Source: Dioscorea cayenensis subsp. rotundata
Taxonomy: Eukaryota; Streptophyta; Magnoliopsida; Dioscoreales; Dioscoreaceae
DNA: 64,000 nt
Direction of reading: 5' to 3'
NCBI RefSeq assembly: GCF_009730915.1
Contig: NC_052472.1
Location: 2,418,001 to 2,482,000 of the forward strand
The notes under the pieces are model-generated. The model searched no databases and was not told where the DNA came from. It saw only the letters and a program-made list of their open reading frames with translations. Position numbers and translations under genes: made by a program. Each line of letters opens with the position of its first letter. Position 1 is the stretch's first letter. Shown in pieces: positions 37,101 to 50,600 of the stretch.

Positions 37101-38340
37101 TGAATGAGCAAAGCTTCAAATTTCAAAGATTCTCCTAAGAACACATTTCAAAAGGGGTTGATTAAGTCTAACATTACCTGTTAGGTCAGTTAATCCTGCC
37201 GATCTAAAGTGGGGCCAAAAATTAAAAAAATTAAAACAATTCAATATCACTATTTCAAATACTAATATTATGAGAGTAATATTGGTCATTTTAATAATAT
37301 TCTGTTTCCTATTTTTGTTATGTTTTCTGGTGGGTGCATGAATAAATGCTTTTGTTTCTCCTGCTTCTTATATAAACCAACAGAAAGAACAACACTGCTT
37401 TCCATGATCTTTGTCATTTCAAAATAAATATAACCCTTTTTTACAAAATTTATTTATGAAGCCTGGAAGTAACTGTATTTCTTATACCATTTGTATAAGG
37501 TTTAAAAGCTAGCAAATATAACTGTTAGTATGGCTCATTAATAATAGGCATAGTTTAACCTAAAGTCCACATGTGGTAGCTCCTTCTCATCACATCAGCT
37601 TTTAGATCATTGGATTCCTAAAATGTAGTTATCACTCATCATTTAGATTAAACCTTCCTCCAATGAACTACAATAATGTACAGAAATGCGTGAAACTGCT
37701 TGTTGATCACTTAACCGGCGTCTTTGGTCAGCAGTCCTTAACTAAAACATGGGTTGTTTGGTTTGATCTGGGAGAGAAGCGGATTTTCATCCTAGTAACA
37801 GAAGTACAGAGTTTTGGTCTGTGAACTAAGAGAAAAAAAAACGAGTCATTTTAATATATGCATTTAAGTGAATAACAGGGTCACATTGGTTTTTGAACTA
37901 AGAAAAACACAGGATTGTTTTAAGCTTCTTAACTAAAGAGAAAAAAGGGATCAATTTAGTCTATAGACTAAGAAAACAAAGTTTGGTCTATGGCCTAATT
38001 GAAATGTATATGCTAATTTGATCTTTTGAACTAAAAAAACGGGTCATGTTGTCACAAACTAAGATAAAAAGGGATCATTCAGGTCTCTGAACCTAACAGC
38101 ATTTGGTCTCTAAACTAAGAAAACTGCTCATGTTGATCTCTTCACTGAGGAGAAGAGAAAAGAGTGGATTATTTTCGTGTTTGAACTAAGAAAAAAATAA
38201 TTGAGCCTCACAAATCAAAAGAGAAACATTAGGATGCTTTACTTTGAGTTTTTACATGATTAAACTAAAATAACTCCACGTTTGGTTCAAGGAACCAAAT
38301 TGACCAGACTGTACACCTGAACAAGAGCATCAATCCTGCA
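34178..38340. other. AT-rich intergenic sequence (right arm)
   Basis: Mirrors 23350-27623, including the decayed TTAGTTCA minisatellite (about 37720-38260) and the ATTT/AAAT repeats (about 35845-35882, 36025-36065). No gene. Confidence 0.6.
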
Positions 38341-38344
38341 CACC

Positions 38345-39675
38345 TCGACATCAAAGGCTGACTGCGAAATCATTTGAAATTACTCAGCCAAGCTAAAAAC
38401 ATACTCTTTCCTGGTCTTTTTTCTCCATCATCCTCCCTCACCGTTCACCTCCTCCCACCTCCCTTCCCAGCATTTAAGAGCCTGACCATGAGCCCCCACC
38501 CTCCTTCCCACAGCCCTAACCCTAGCCTGACCAAGCACATACTCCAGCCTCCTTTCCCCATCTCACCTCACGTTCACCCAGAGCACTTACGTTTCAACCA
38601 GTGCCCCAGAGCCTCTCTACTTAGAACCATATCAATATCTCACCATTCTCAACCTCTCATATTACCTTCCAAACATATCCACACTTACACCATATTCTCC
38701 ATTCTCACCACCTTCCTCCTCATCTCATAAAATCCTCATTTATCTCCACCCTTCCCACAATGACTACATGCATGCAAAACATAGTAAATGTCCAAAGGTC
38801 ACAGTTTCAATACCGCTATGTGTTTGCACGAATAACTCCATAGCCTCCTCTCCACGTCCATCGCCATACCACCAATCATCGCCCGTCCGCTGACACATCT
38901 CTCTCAGGCATTCATCGAACACCTTCTTCCATAATCAAAGTACCGCATTTCCGTACGTAACCGCAAGCTCGTGCTCAGCTCCGCAATGCATAAGCATACG
39001 AATGGCTAGTGCGTACCAGCTCTTACCATAACAAGGTGTTGGGGCGCACAGCAGGATAGAGCGGCAATGAGAGTGTCAGCGTTGCGCGCAAGTCCTCTCG
39101 CCATTGGAGGAGCGCACTGAAGGGTGTAGCAATGGGATTGCGCAGACTTGGAACAGGGAATGGCCAGCGTTCCAAGTGACTATCGTTCTCAAGCGTTTCA
39201 ATGAACTGTGAGGCAGATCAAGGCATCGAAGAAGCGCCCGGCGATGGAGCAGCAAGTGGCAGCGAAGGGGTCAGCGAGACGCCATGGCCGGGCAAGGGAA
39301 TGGAGAGAGAGACGAGGTTAGGGTCGGTGGTGGCGCGAACGCAACCGCGCGAAGAGGAAGGAAGGAGAAGCGGTCCGGGTGGAACGGCAGCGGAGCATGC
39401 GGCGGAAGAGGAGGAGTGAGACAGATGGAAGGGCCGGGAGGGGTGGTACGGATATGAGGAATTGAAGGCAGGCGGAGGGGTTGGGGTAGGAAGGTCGGTG
39501 GGCGAGGTCAGTTGGCGGCGGCGGCGGCGGCGATGGGGCGAGCGGCGGAGAAAGAGGTCGTGGAGAAGGCTGGAGGGTGATGGTGAGCTAGGGTTTGATG
39601 GAGATGGAGGGAAGGGTGGAGGTGGAGGTGAGATGGAAAGGTGGATCTTGATCTGATTAGGGTTTGCCATTGCAT
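38345..39675 (-). pseudogene. broken copy of the PPR gene
   Basis: Counterpart of the intact PPR gene in the left arm. The equivalent start codon is at 39675 (CCAAATGCAATGGC), and the region can be followed to a stop-equivalent near 38345. Dozens of small insertions and deletions destroy the frame. The longest surviving pieces are unrelated frames on either strand, such as 39218-39796, whose C-rich translations are not PPR protein throughout. The flanking non-coding DNA aligns better than the gene body. Either a decayed duplicate or poorly polished consensus of an intact allele. Confidence 0.8.
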
Positions 39676-40189
39676 TTGGAGGGAGAGACCTTTGAATCAA
39701 AAGCAGAGGAATTGACTTTAAAATTTGGGGTTTTATTGAGCATTTAACAATGTAGCAAATCTTTGGCGCTGCGCGTTGCTCATTGTAGTCATCCATCTTC
39801 TTTAAGGTGGACTCGCCGCGAGTTGCAGTGCATATTCCGCCAGCATATTAATTGTATATCTGCAGAAAATATGAGTAATTGGGATGCTGCGCTTTATTAG
39901 ATTAAGATATTGACTTGATTACTTGATGGTTATAACTTGGACTAAGATATACAAAAGATTCCAAAGCAACACTTTACAACAAAAAAAATTTTCAAAGTGC
40001 TTGCCATAATGACCTGTTGATAATTTTATATATTTGTTGTTTGTTAATAGATGGTTTGACTAATTTAGACTTAAGTATATACGTATTATGTATATTATTC
40101 GAGGTATGTATGCAATTAACTTTTATTGAGACGATATAGATTTCAAAATTTTTTAAGAGTGCAAGCCGATAAGCGGATAACACATAATT

Positions 40190-40435
40190 TTTCTCAGTAG
40201 CACATGTAGTCGTAAGGCCTTTGGGAGGCTATTTACAGGCGACTTAAGCTCCATGAGCGATTTCGCATTCCCATGAAACGGTTGGCGTGGAAGTACATGG
40301 CGGCGAGGAAATAGTACAAATCTTTATGTTTATGGAGTCTTCTCGAGAAAAAGACCAATAATAGTCGTCGGATACTCGCATTGAACCCGGGGATATGAGT
40401 TATAAACATTTGTGGTCCATCTCATTGAAATAAAA
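40190..40435. mobile_element. degraded copy of the long-TIR MITE
   Basis: Mirror of the 21540-21862 element. AGTAGCACATGTAGTCG, AAGGCC and GACTTAAG on one side and GATATGAGTTATAAACATTT on the other can still be paired with the left-arm copy. Confidence 0.6.
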
Positions 40436-40799
40436 CATTTTATTTCATGAAAAACTTGAGATAACCGGGAATGATTTAGGTTTTATCAACATTTATTTAT
40501 TTAGTTTGAGCAAATTCGCTTCAAGATACATGGGCTATGACCAGGCACTTGTGATTGAGGAGATTCTCAAATTGAGTCTCGTATTCTTGATTCTTGATTC
40601 ATGTATGGAAGTTATGTGTATGAAAAATATCTCTTATTTTCTCTCCAGGAGTTGCATATTAGGAGATTATTCCCGGAGAGTCAGTCAATGGTGATACTCA
40701 CCGTTTGTCCTTTTCGCTTATAACATTTGCGCTGTGCGAAAAATATATAAATTATTTTTACGATATGAATTTTCGAAGTGTACCTAAACCGCTAATTCT

Positions 40800-42600
40800 T
40801 TAGGATTGTGTTTTCGGGTGTATGATCATTGAGCCTAATAATAAATGCAATAGCCATGAAAGCTACCACATTTTGCAAAAGAGCCTTTGTAAGAACTTGT
40901 TAATTTGTTTCAGTACTAAATAAGATGTTAAAGATCAACTTCTCTTCGCAGCATTAGGTAAGGTGAGTTTTTTTTTTTTAGTCATACTACTTACACTATT
41001 TATGTGGTTGAGTTCATCCTCTATATTGCTTTTAAATAAATTGATAAATTAAGATCCATTAAATAAAGAAAGGTGTTACTTATCGGTAACATTTTTTTTT
41101 AATTTTATTTAATAGGAGGAAACCATGTAGCTTGAATATGAAAAAAAACCTTGTTTTTTCTTATCAAATTTATAAAATGTAAGTTTTTATTTTAAATTTA
41201 CTACCAATATCATATATATATGAGGATGGTTTTCTAACCAAATGAGAGGTTAGTATGAACTTCTTCCTAGTTGAGATAAATAATTTATCAATTCATAAAT
41301 AAATAGTAAATAAAATAAAACCACAAAATCAAAAAAGAATGAAATGTCTTTTTGTATATCATAGTGTTTGAAGATTGACAAAACATACAGAAGTTTTATT
41401 AATGTCGGCAATTTGGTATATTCTATTTATATATATTAATACAAATGAAATGATTATTAATATTATTTATAATTTTATATGTAATTTGTTTACATTAAAA
41501 AAATGGAATTTCTTCATGATTTATTATTACTTCTTAAAAATTGCTTTACTAAAAAATTTATAAAATGTATACATTAGAGCACATTATGATTATAGCCGTT
41601 TAATGAAAATAAAATTTATCACTAAAAATGAATTTTTAATAAGTTGATGCGGGAAAGTTGGAATCATATACCCACTCTTGAAGCGATGTTTGCTTCAAAA
41701 TAAAATATAAATAAATAAAATCTATAATGTGGCGACATTTTTAGAAAAAACATCATCCATATATATTAATGAAAGTGTTTCTGGTTTAGGCCAACAAGCA
41801 TTTTGGTTGTTTGTTATTTATTTATTTTGAGAGACAAATCCGGGGCGTGCTTGGCCCGTCTGCAAATTAGCCTTGAATGCTTTCATGGATATTCATTTCA
41901 AGGAGGCCGATTATCAAACCTCAAATTATTCGGGAAATTAATGCTTGTTGGGTTTCTGGTGGCGGCGCTCACATATCTCATGATTCCCAATATATTTTTT
42001 CTATTATGATTGGGAGCATGTCAAGTTTTAATGAGCGAAAGCCTTAGGGATGGGTTCAACATCGTCCAAAAAAATCAAAAAAAAAAATCCACATAACGTA
42101 AATAGATTTGAGCAAAATCTATCATATTAATGCTGTTAGCAACCATGAAGAGAAGCTCAATATAACATATTTGAACATATTTCAGTTCTAGTTCAAAACA
42201 AACAGAAGGAAATTGATGTATATTGACAAGAAACCAAAATAAAATAGTAAACAAGGGACGTAACTTGATTTAAAGCAAAACACACAGCAACTGACAAGGC
42301 ATATACATTGAGCCTGTTGGATAATTTCTATAGATGCGAAATAAAGGCCAAAGAAAAATTGATTCGTTTGGATCTCTTTTGAAGAGACATTTACATCAAA
42401 ATACGACAACACCATGACTTAGCTTGAATATTCATGTTAATAGGAAACATAAAATATGGTACATAGATAACTCATGTTAAGTTGATAGCTAATGAAGTCA
42501 ATGATCAGTCAGCGGAGACATCACTCTGGAGTAACTTGGAAACCACAAAGTAAACATTTGCACTTTTAGGTAAAAATCTGAAATAAACAAACCAGAAAGC
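40800..42600. other. AT-rich intergenic sequence (right arm)
   Basis: Mirror of 19142-21000. No coding frame of substance. The ceramidase 3' UTR equivalent would be near 42200-42610. Confidence 0.5.
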
Positions 42601-42613
42601 GATGTGTCTAACG

Positions 42614-44208
42614 TCACTGCTTCTTACAGCTTGAATCTTCACGCCAGGGAAGAATCCGAAGAACAAATGGGCAACTTGTGGATTCGTTCATTGTTGGGCT
42701 TCAGCAAAACGATAAGACTGTGTGTGGCATAGTGGAGTTGAAACCCACTTGCGCATGCCACAATGCGTATGACCTGTGGATTGATGTACCAACTTGAGAG
42801 TTGCTTTGCAGAAGAGGCGATCGAAACAACTCGACGCAAGCTTCCAAGATTGTTGCCACGTAGAGTTTGGCGAGCCGTTTGGCAGCTCTCTCTTCGATGT
42901 GTATGTAATACTTGTACATTCGAGGAATGCAGAAAGCACAGCACCCCACATGCACCTTGAGGTCCCTGTTGAAGCCTGCTCACGAGCGAGATGGACGCGA
43001 AATGCGCACCATAGAGGAACAAGAGAGCTGGGCGTTGTGCTCCTGGTATTCCAATCTGGCGAATAGAGCAGGCGTGAGGTAAAGGCAGCATCTCCCAGAC
43101 CATTGGGGTTTCATCGCTCTGACTGTTGTCTGGGAGTTGGATGAAGATGCAATTAAAGAAAAATGCATGCACATGGACCATATGTTGTTTGCGACTTATA
43201 AAAGTGCAATATGCTTAATGAAAAATAAATCAGACATATCATGTACCACAATAATATGAACATCAAGCGTTGGTCAGGATTTGTGGCCATCAGGCAAATT
43301 GAAGGAGGTTTATACAGTTAAGTAAATCAAGCTTATAATAAAGTAAAGACACTACAGTTAAGCGAGGAAACAAGAAAATTGTGTCAAAATACAGCACAAG
43401 GGTAAACAATTAGTCGGAGGGAAGAGGGGATAAATTGATTTATTATACACATGTCAGAGTTGTTTAATAAAGAGGGATTAGTATAGTTTCATGCACAGTA
43501 GCTGAAGCTAGATCAGAACAGTTGGCGACCGGGATGATGATCCAGTCTACTGCGACTGACAGGAATGTCACTGACAAGCATGTTGCATGCATTTGACATG
43601 AGTTCGCTGAGAAATTCAATACTCAGCCATCTCTTCAGCCCATGTCAACTGGTTTAACACTGCGGGATTGCATGGTTGTCTACATAAAGGCCTAAGAGAC
43701 AAAATGCCTTGGTGAAAGGCAGTATCTATTGTCTTGATCAACAACTCGATCAAGAGATGCGAAAAGCAAACATTAAAATTTTGTCCGCTAGCAGGCAAAA
43801 GTGCTCGAGGTGTAAAATCAAATAGCCCAATTTGAACAATAATAATAAATTTGAACCATAATAGTAGAGACTCTGAGATCAAATCCAATAAGACTAAAAT
43901 CTCATGCGAAAAGAACTGTATTAAAGAAAGGAGTCTTACACATGCGCTGCAGTGTAGCATGGAACGAAAGCTTGTCCCCTGTGCACGTATCTATCGCGAT
44001 GTGCGGGAGCACTGAGCCTCTTTGCTAAACAGCGTTGCCTCAGCGTTTATCAGGCCAATGAGTGCCAGCGGAATGCAAGGAGATATTTGGAGGATGGTGT
44101 TGTAAAACTCTGCACTGTATTTGAAGAATGAGTATAATTTTTCTCACACCACTCAGTAGTGGATGTCACAGAAGACATGAAGCTTGATGTCATTGATGTG
44201 TCTGCCAT
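42614..44208 (-). pseudogene. broken copy of the alkaline ceramidase gene
   Basis: Counterpart of the left-arm gene on the opposite strand. The start codon equivalent is the ATG at 44208, the exon 1 donor lies near 43940 (ATGT/GTAAG), exon 2 starts after CTCCCAGACA-like sequence near 43130, and the stop is at 42614-42616. Family words survive in fragments: SDETPMVWEML, AKRLAKLYVAT and KQLSSWYINPQ. Frame changes interrupt both exons, and exon 1 has lost the SMLFH zinc-site context. It shares the extra base at TTGTTTCGATCGCC with the left copy. The number of small indels is far above that of the leader intron further out. Confidence 0.85.
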
Positions 44209-44289
44209 TTGCATGCTACTGTTGCAGATCTGAACTTCCTAGTTTTACATAAGCATCTACCAGGTCTATGTGCAGCAAACAAGCACCTG

Positions 44290-47200
44290 AAAACAGAAGA
44301 GGAGTTGGGCACGAACATAAACAGAGGTTTTACCGCTATGCAGAGCCATCCATGTGGGTTTGCTGAGCAGCTATAGCAAAAGCTATTACCTAGGGACGTT
44401 CCCCACACAAAGTTTTTACGATATACGTAATTCACAAAATGACATGACTCACTGGCGACGATGCAGCATATATATTGATTAATATAATAATCTCTGAAAG
44501 TCTGAAGAAAAAGTGCAATTTTGCGTGACTCTTGTAACTTAGATTAAAGGTGAATATCATAATATCGAAGCACATAGGTCACTACCAGTTACCAGACTTC
44601 AATGACACGTGACATGTAACAAGCAGCTGGTGGTAAAGAAATTCACCCACAAAGTTATGCAAAGCAAATCGAAAATCGAGAGCTCAAAGTTGAGATGAGT
44701 TCCCACAACCACATATAACTTTCAACAATAATCATTACAACTATGCTCGCTCCATATGGAGAAATTAAATACAGGTGAATACAACTGTCCTTGCATCCCA
44801 GATACCTACAAGCATAGGTATTAATGGAGCGATACGATGGGTTGTTCAGGTTTAGAAACGCAATTTTGGTACAGATTATGATAGAGAGAACTTTAAATGC
44901 AAGTGAGGAAGAAACTTTTGTGTTCTAGGATAGACTGAGGCAATAACTGCTGAGGTACCGCAGAGGCAGACACACAGAGGAGACTAAAGCAAGTGAGACT
45001 ATCGCGTGAAGATATAATAGCGTAAAAGCTAAAGAAACTATGAATGACTGTATTGCAAACAGCTCACCCTAAGCACATGTACTCCCAGATATCACTATAC
45101 TACTTCCTGTTCTTGCATCACTTTACTTGAGAGTCCAAAAGCCTTGAACAAATTAGCAATGATATTCTTTCATTCTATATGCCACACCCACTAGACCAAT
45201 AAAAGGCTACAAAGAATTAGGTCCTATGCCCACACACATGGTTTCCCATGTAATCCTCATATAGTAGACCTATCTTTGTTAGCATTAAGAAGAAAAAGCT
45301 AGAATTCTACTTCGAAACGAGTCGAGCCCTAACAGAAGTATCAAACATGGGAGGGCAGAGTAATGTCATTTCAAGAGAGAGTTTCCCTTGGCTAAAATAC
45401 TGGGATATAATTAGAATATTACCACACACTAGCAGTTTGTGTGCATTCAGCTTAAAAATTATGATTGCTTCTTTATGCCAAGTGAGTTATTTCTCCTTTC
45501 AAGAATTTGGGGTGAATTGCAGTGCGCGACACCACGTTCCTTCCCAGTTGGCTTTGCAAGATACAACATCACATTTGTTGATGCTGGAAGGAATACTTGC
45601 AATCAATCTTTTATCAGACCCATTTTAATTTTTAAAATATGCTATAAACCCAATTTGCAGTGCTTGGGCAGACATATATTTAATGGTAAGACCCAAAAAC
45701 CATCTTCCAACATGCTTGATACTTTCTATTTGTTTCTCCTCTAATATTTTCAGTTAGCATATTCACTCCTTTCTGTACTTTCAACCACACTGATGTATGG
45801 CTTTTTAAAGTGACTTAGCAAACAAACTAAATTCATGCTGCATTATCTATGGCGAGAAAACAGTGTTGTGAAAAGTATATGCTGAGTTTGTAAGCTTAAC
45901 TGCCAGCATCTATAATCAAACATGGTTTATGGAGCATGCACCAGATTGGATGGTTTCATCGCCATGCCAATGTAGATGATGAGACTAATAACAAAAATTG
46001 TGCTTATAAGAAAGAGAAAGATTGTCTGCACTGTATTAGTAGTGATGTTTAATACTTATGCTTATTAATGTGTGTGCATCCTTACGTTAGATGTCTGCCC
46101 TAAGGTGGGTTAAAAGGGTAATAAGGTCTTTTAAAGGTTATGATGATGACTCTAATTCTCTTGTGTCTCTTTGTAAGAGAATGAAGACATGCATTTTGTG
46201 ACTGAAAACAGCTTTTTGAAGTTGGAGATCTATGGATGGTCCTTCAGCAGCTCACATCTACTTCTTTCATTTGTCTTGTTGTGTTTAGCTTGCATCTAAC
46301 ATGTGTCACAGAGAGACATATAGCTGACAAATGGGGGTTGCACATTATTTTACATTTTTGATGGAAATTAAGATGGATACAGAGAAATGCTTTGCTCTTG
46401 GCCCAGGAATACGAAGTAAACAGTATCGGGAGCTGGAGATTACTTTATTCCACGGTTATGCTCTAATCAGAGGACTAAGCTGACCAGAATGGCGCTTAAC
46501 TCTTATTCAAGATTAGGAGGACAGAGGGTGTTTGCCATTGTTCACTGGATCCAGGAGCCTTATTCCTATGTTATTGTATATACATAACCCAAACCAATAA
46601 AAATAGAATGCCATAAGACTACAAAACTTAAAACACAACTTCAAAAGTAGCAAAATACACAAACAGAGACCTAGTAAGAAATGGTTTGCAGAACAAGAGG
46701 GTGTTAACTTCCAATCACACCTCTTCACGAAAGTCCTCTAAAAGCTCTGGGTCAATGTATGTTACTGCAAGACAACACAGTCGGAGTCAAAAGATACATT
46801 CGTGAACTTCCTTCTAAGTGACTTCCAGAAACACCATGTCCATCTAGTTCAAATGATATGGACTTTGGAATGGGTACAAAGAAAAGAAACTATATTCATT
46901 TCCAAAATCAGATGAGAAAGAAGTCCAGTTCTAGTTCTTTTTCAGAGTTGAGAAAATACTGAAGAGGTACAAACTGCCCAATGCTAATCATATGAGAAGC
47001 TTCCTACTAAAGGCGAATTTAGGCTGATGAAAATAAAATACCATTGGATATTCAGAATAATATGTCTATCAATCTATTAAAACCAAATAGGGTCAAAACT
47101 ATATAACAAAGTAAACCTATTTTCTTACTCCATTTAAAAACAATTTATGAATATGTAGCAAGTAGGAATATTTATCTTTCCATAAAACTTCATTTCAAAT

Positions 47201-47360
47201 CTCAAAACCATCCAGAAGATAGCCTTTGTTACTATCTATAATCACCAAATTCCTTCTTGCAAGGTTTCCAAATTTAGAAATTAAGACCAACTGCAGTCCA
47301 TACAATAAAAGCTTACATATAGCAGGAGAAAGAGTGTGTAAAAAATTAACAGACTAAACT

Positions 47361-47403
<43 letters not shown>

Positions 47404-50400
47404 ACAACAACAACAACAACAACATATAGTATTAAGTAAATTTCCACCAGAAGTAGACACAAATACTTTCTCAATGTACCATCATCAAGGAAAATTTATA
47501 GTGTTGAGGAAAAAGCAGGCCGAACAATTAGGGCATATAAAAGCATTTACATCATATAGATACTCAAATCTTCCTTCATTATTGAAAGAATGGCATCGGC
47601 TTGCACAAATTAAGTAGCGTGCCACAGCTACAACAATGCAAAGATAAACTCATCCAGATCTAAATCATCATGTAAATTGATTTCAATCAACTGACATCAA
47701 GAAAACACCTTCTTCTATCATTCTAGAATTCAATGGTACAAAAGTCTTGCTTCAGATGAATCTAGTAGAATAACAATTAAAGGGTAACCTCTGCATCAGA
47801 TCAAAAAAGATCAATCAGTAAATCCAAACTAACCAAATTAAAAATAGTTTCATATAACTAATGTTGCTAATGGTCTTTCAATCTAACAAGTAAATTCATG
47901 TTTACAATGATCCCCTTCGTCAAAAAGTGCCAGGATCATTCATTTACATTGCCCAATCATCCATCCCCTTAGTTGGCTGTGGTTAACTTAAAAATAAGCC
48001 AGCAAAAATGGAATTTTACAGATTAAGAAGACCTAGACAAAAATAATGACACGCATGCCCTAAAGATCGCCAAAAGATTGAGTTAATTAAGGACACCCTG
48101 ATGATCAATCTTCTTCACAAATTTTGCAGGGCCATGTCTGCAGTGTTCAAACTTGTTATTTAACTCCATATTCAAACTGAACCAAATAGAATTCAGTTTC
48201 CAACTTTTAAATAGTCAAAGCAAGTTCAAATATTACAAGCTGGAAAAAGTGGCAGTAAATAGATAAGATACAATTTTCTAGCTCTAAGCCTCCAACATCA
48301 AAAAGCAATATAGATATATAAAATAGTGAGGAACAAAGAGCTTTAGGATTCAGCAATAATGGCACATCCACAAATGATAACAGGTCATATGACAGAAAGA
48401 TCCAATATAAAAGGCATGTGCTTGAGTTAAGTTAAATAAAAAGCAAATTATCCCAGTTGCAATCACATACCAGCTAACCAGTATATTCAATTCCACGTAA
48501 ACATAATTAAATTGTCATAAATGGGAATAACAAATTCCTAGAAAGCGGCCAATAAACAAAAAAATGATGCAGCTAAAAAAATGTCTTGTTTAGCCAAGAT
48601 AAGCTAACCGACAAATGTAACCCAGAATTTCCATCTACAAACCACAGAAGATGTTTTTACAACTTCCATGAACTAGAACTTTGCAAGAAAAAAACAACAA
48701 TGTCAAATCACATGTATCTAACCAACTCATTTCCAAATCCATCTAAAAATATCAATTACCAAATTCATCTAAAGAAACAGACAAAAATATAATTATCATA
48801 TACATCTAAAAAAAATCTAAGGGTCACCTACGCACACAAACCTTAGGACCATGCAACCACTAAAAATTAAAAATTTATTAATAGCCTGGAATTAAAAAAA
48901 AGTTGGCCTAGTATAGCACATCGCCACAACTCATACACATTATGGTTTTTGCATGACTATTACGCTGGTCAATGATCTTTCACTGCATGTCTCTCCATTA
49001 AATGAATATCGCCACACATTCCGCACTTTCTGTTATCAAAATAATTTTGCAAGTCCAGCCTCTGATCATATTTTCACAAAACAAGGGAAAGATAAGCAAA
49101 TATTTCATAACCGCTACTAATTTGTTATCTTAAAACACCAAATGCATACTCCCTTCCCTAATATTTGTGGCCTCAACTATTAGTTTGCATAATGAGGCAA
49201 AATATCTATATATTTCCAGTACAGTAAAAATCATAGCTAATTGTTACAAATGATCGGGGTCAAATCCATAAACAATGAATTGAAGGACCATAAGACAAGT
49301 ATTTCACATGGTATCTACCAAAATTTTGACCGCATATGAGATACCAATCACCATACAGAGAACCCAAACAGCTATCTAGCCCCATTTACGCAACCCATTT
49401 TTAGCATGTTCTCAGGTTGCTTTGTTCGTCCCTACAAAAATTATAATACCAGAATGGGAGAGGAGATTTAACTTTTTCCGACAACATGGTATTACTCCAT
49501 GATTTGCAATTGCTTTTCCTGAGGAAATCACAAATCACCATACCAGAATGCATCTTTCCTATTAAATATTCTTGCAAATTTTATTTGGATCACTATTCAT
49601 ACCATGCCTTGATATCTTCACTCGCCTAAACTGACACACTCTCCTAAATGGGCAGGTCTCATCCTCAAAATGGCAAACCTAACTTCTAGGTTTTAACTGC
49701 CAGTTCAAGAACCACTAAATCTTTAGGAACTTCAAGACACCACCTTAATTTCCTTCATCATACCACCTGAAGTTCTTAGTCAGTAGAATTTGCACATTTA
49801 AGGAAACAAACAAAGGGCAACCAACATTCCTAAACTCAAACTTAATTTACAGGTCCTCAAAACTAACAGTCACAAACACATCACCATGATCCTGTTATAA
49901 ACAAGCACTTGTTACAGACCAATAATACTTCAAACCACAAATTATAAACCATCCGCAATTTCAATAAAAATGTCACTAGTTCAACAAATCACAAAATTTC
50001 TTCTAACTATACCTACCACTTTCAGATCCCGGTAGTTAAAAAAATAACATCTTTTTCAAGACTCGTCATGAGACAAACCAAAAAGGCCACAGCCCTTACC
50101 CCTAACAATCCCCAGCCATGAAATTAACAAGAGCGCACAAACAAGCCCCGCATTCAAATAAAACGCTTATTCAGAACAAAACAAGCATAAAACCCTAACA
50201 AATCCACTCACCGCGTTCTAATGCATGCTAAACACCGAAATTCAGCGGAAAAAACAGCAAATCCTCACCTGATCCGGTGTTAAGACGGCGTAATCTCTGG
50301 GCGGCGAGAAAGGAGATGAAATTCAGGAAGAGAGAAGGTATCAAAGGTACCTGGAAAGGGCGCGGAGAGATCTGCGATCGAAGAGGAGTGCGAACGAGGC

Positions 50401-50600
50401 CTTCTTCTTCTTCTTCTTCTTCTCTCCGAGACTCCGACTCCGCTGCGTTTTCGTAGGGTTGCGACTCCGAAAGCATCTAAGGCTCTTAACGGGCCGGGTA
50501 TGTTTGTTATCGGGTTTGGGTTTGTTACCGGGCCAAACCCGGATCCGCATAGAAAGGATTGAGTGGGGTTTGCCACAGGTGGGTCAAAATTCAAATAAAG
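44290..50600 (-). other. leader intron and 5' UTR exon of the ceramidase copy
   Basis: Mirror of 11409-17545. The leader exon at about 50230-50560 is almost identical to the left copy but carries three extra GAA/CTT codon-sized units in the (GAAGAA)n tract (50399-50423). The microsatellite lies at about 47358-47426 and the MITE at about 46390-46565. No coding frame. Confidence 0.6.

Noticed and set aside
39201..39796. Reverse frame of 192 codons and two forward frames
   Set aside because: Products of a frame-broken PPR copy. Pro/Ser-rich translation without PPR motifs throughout.
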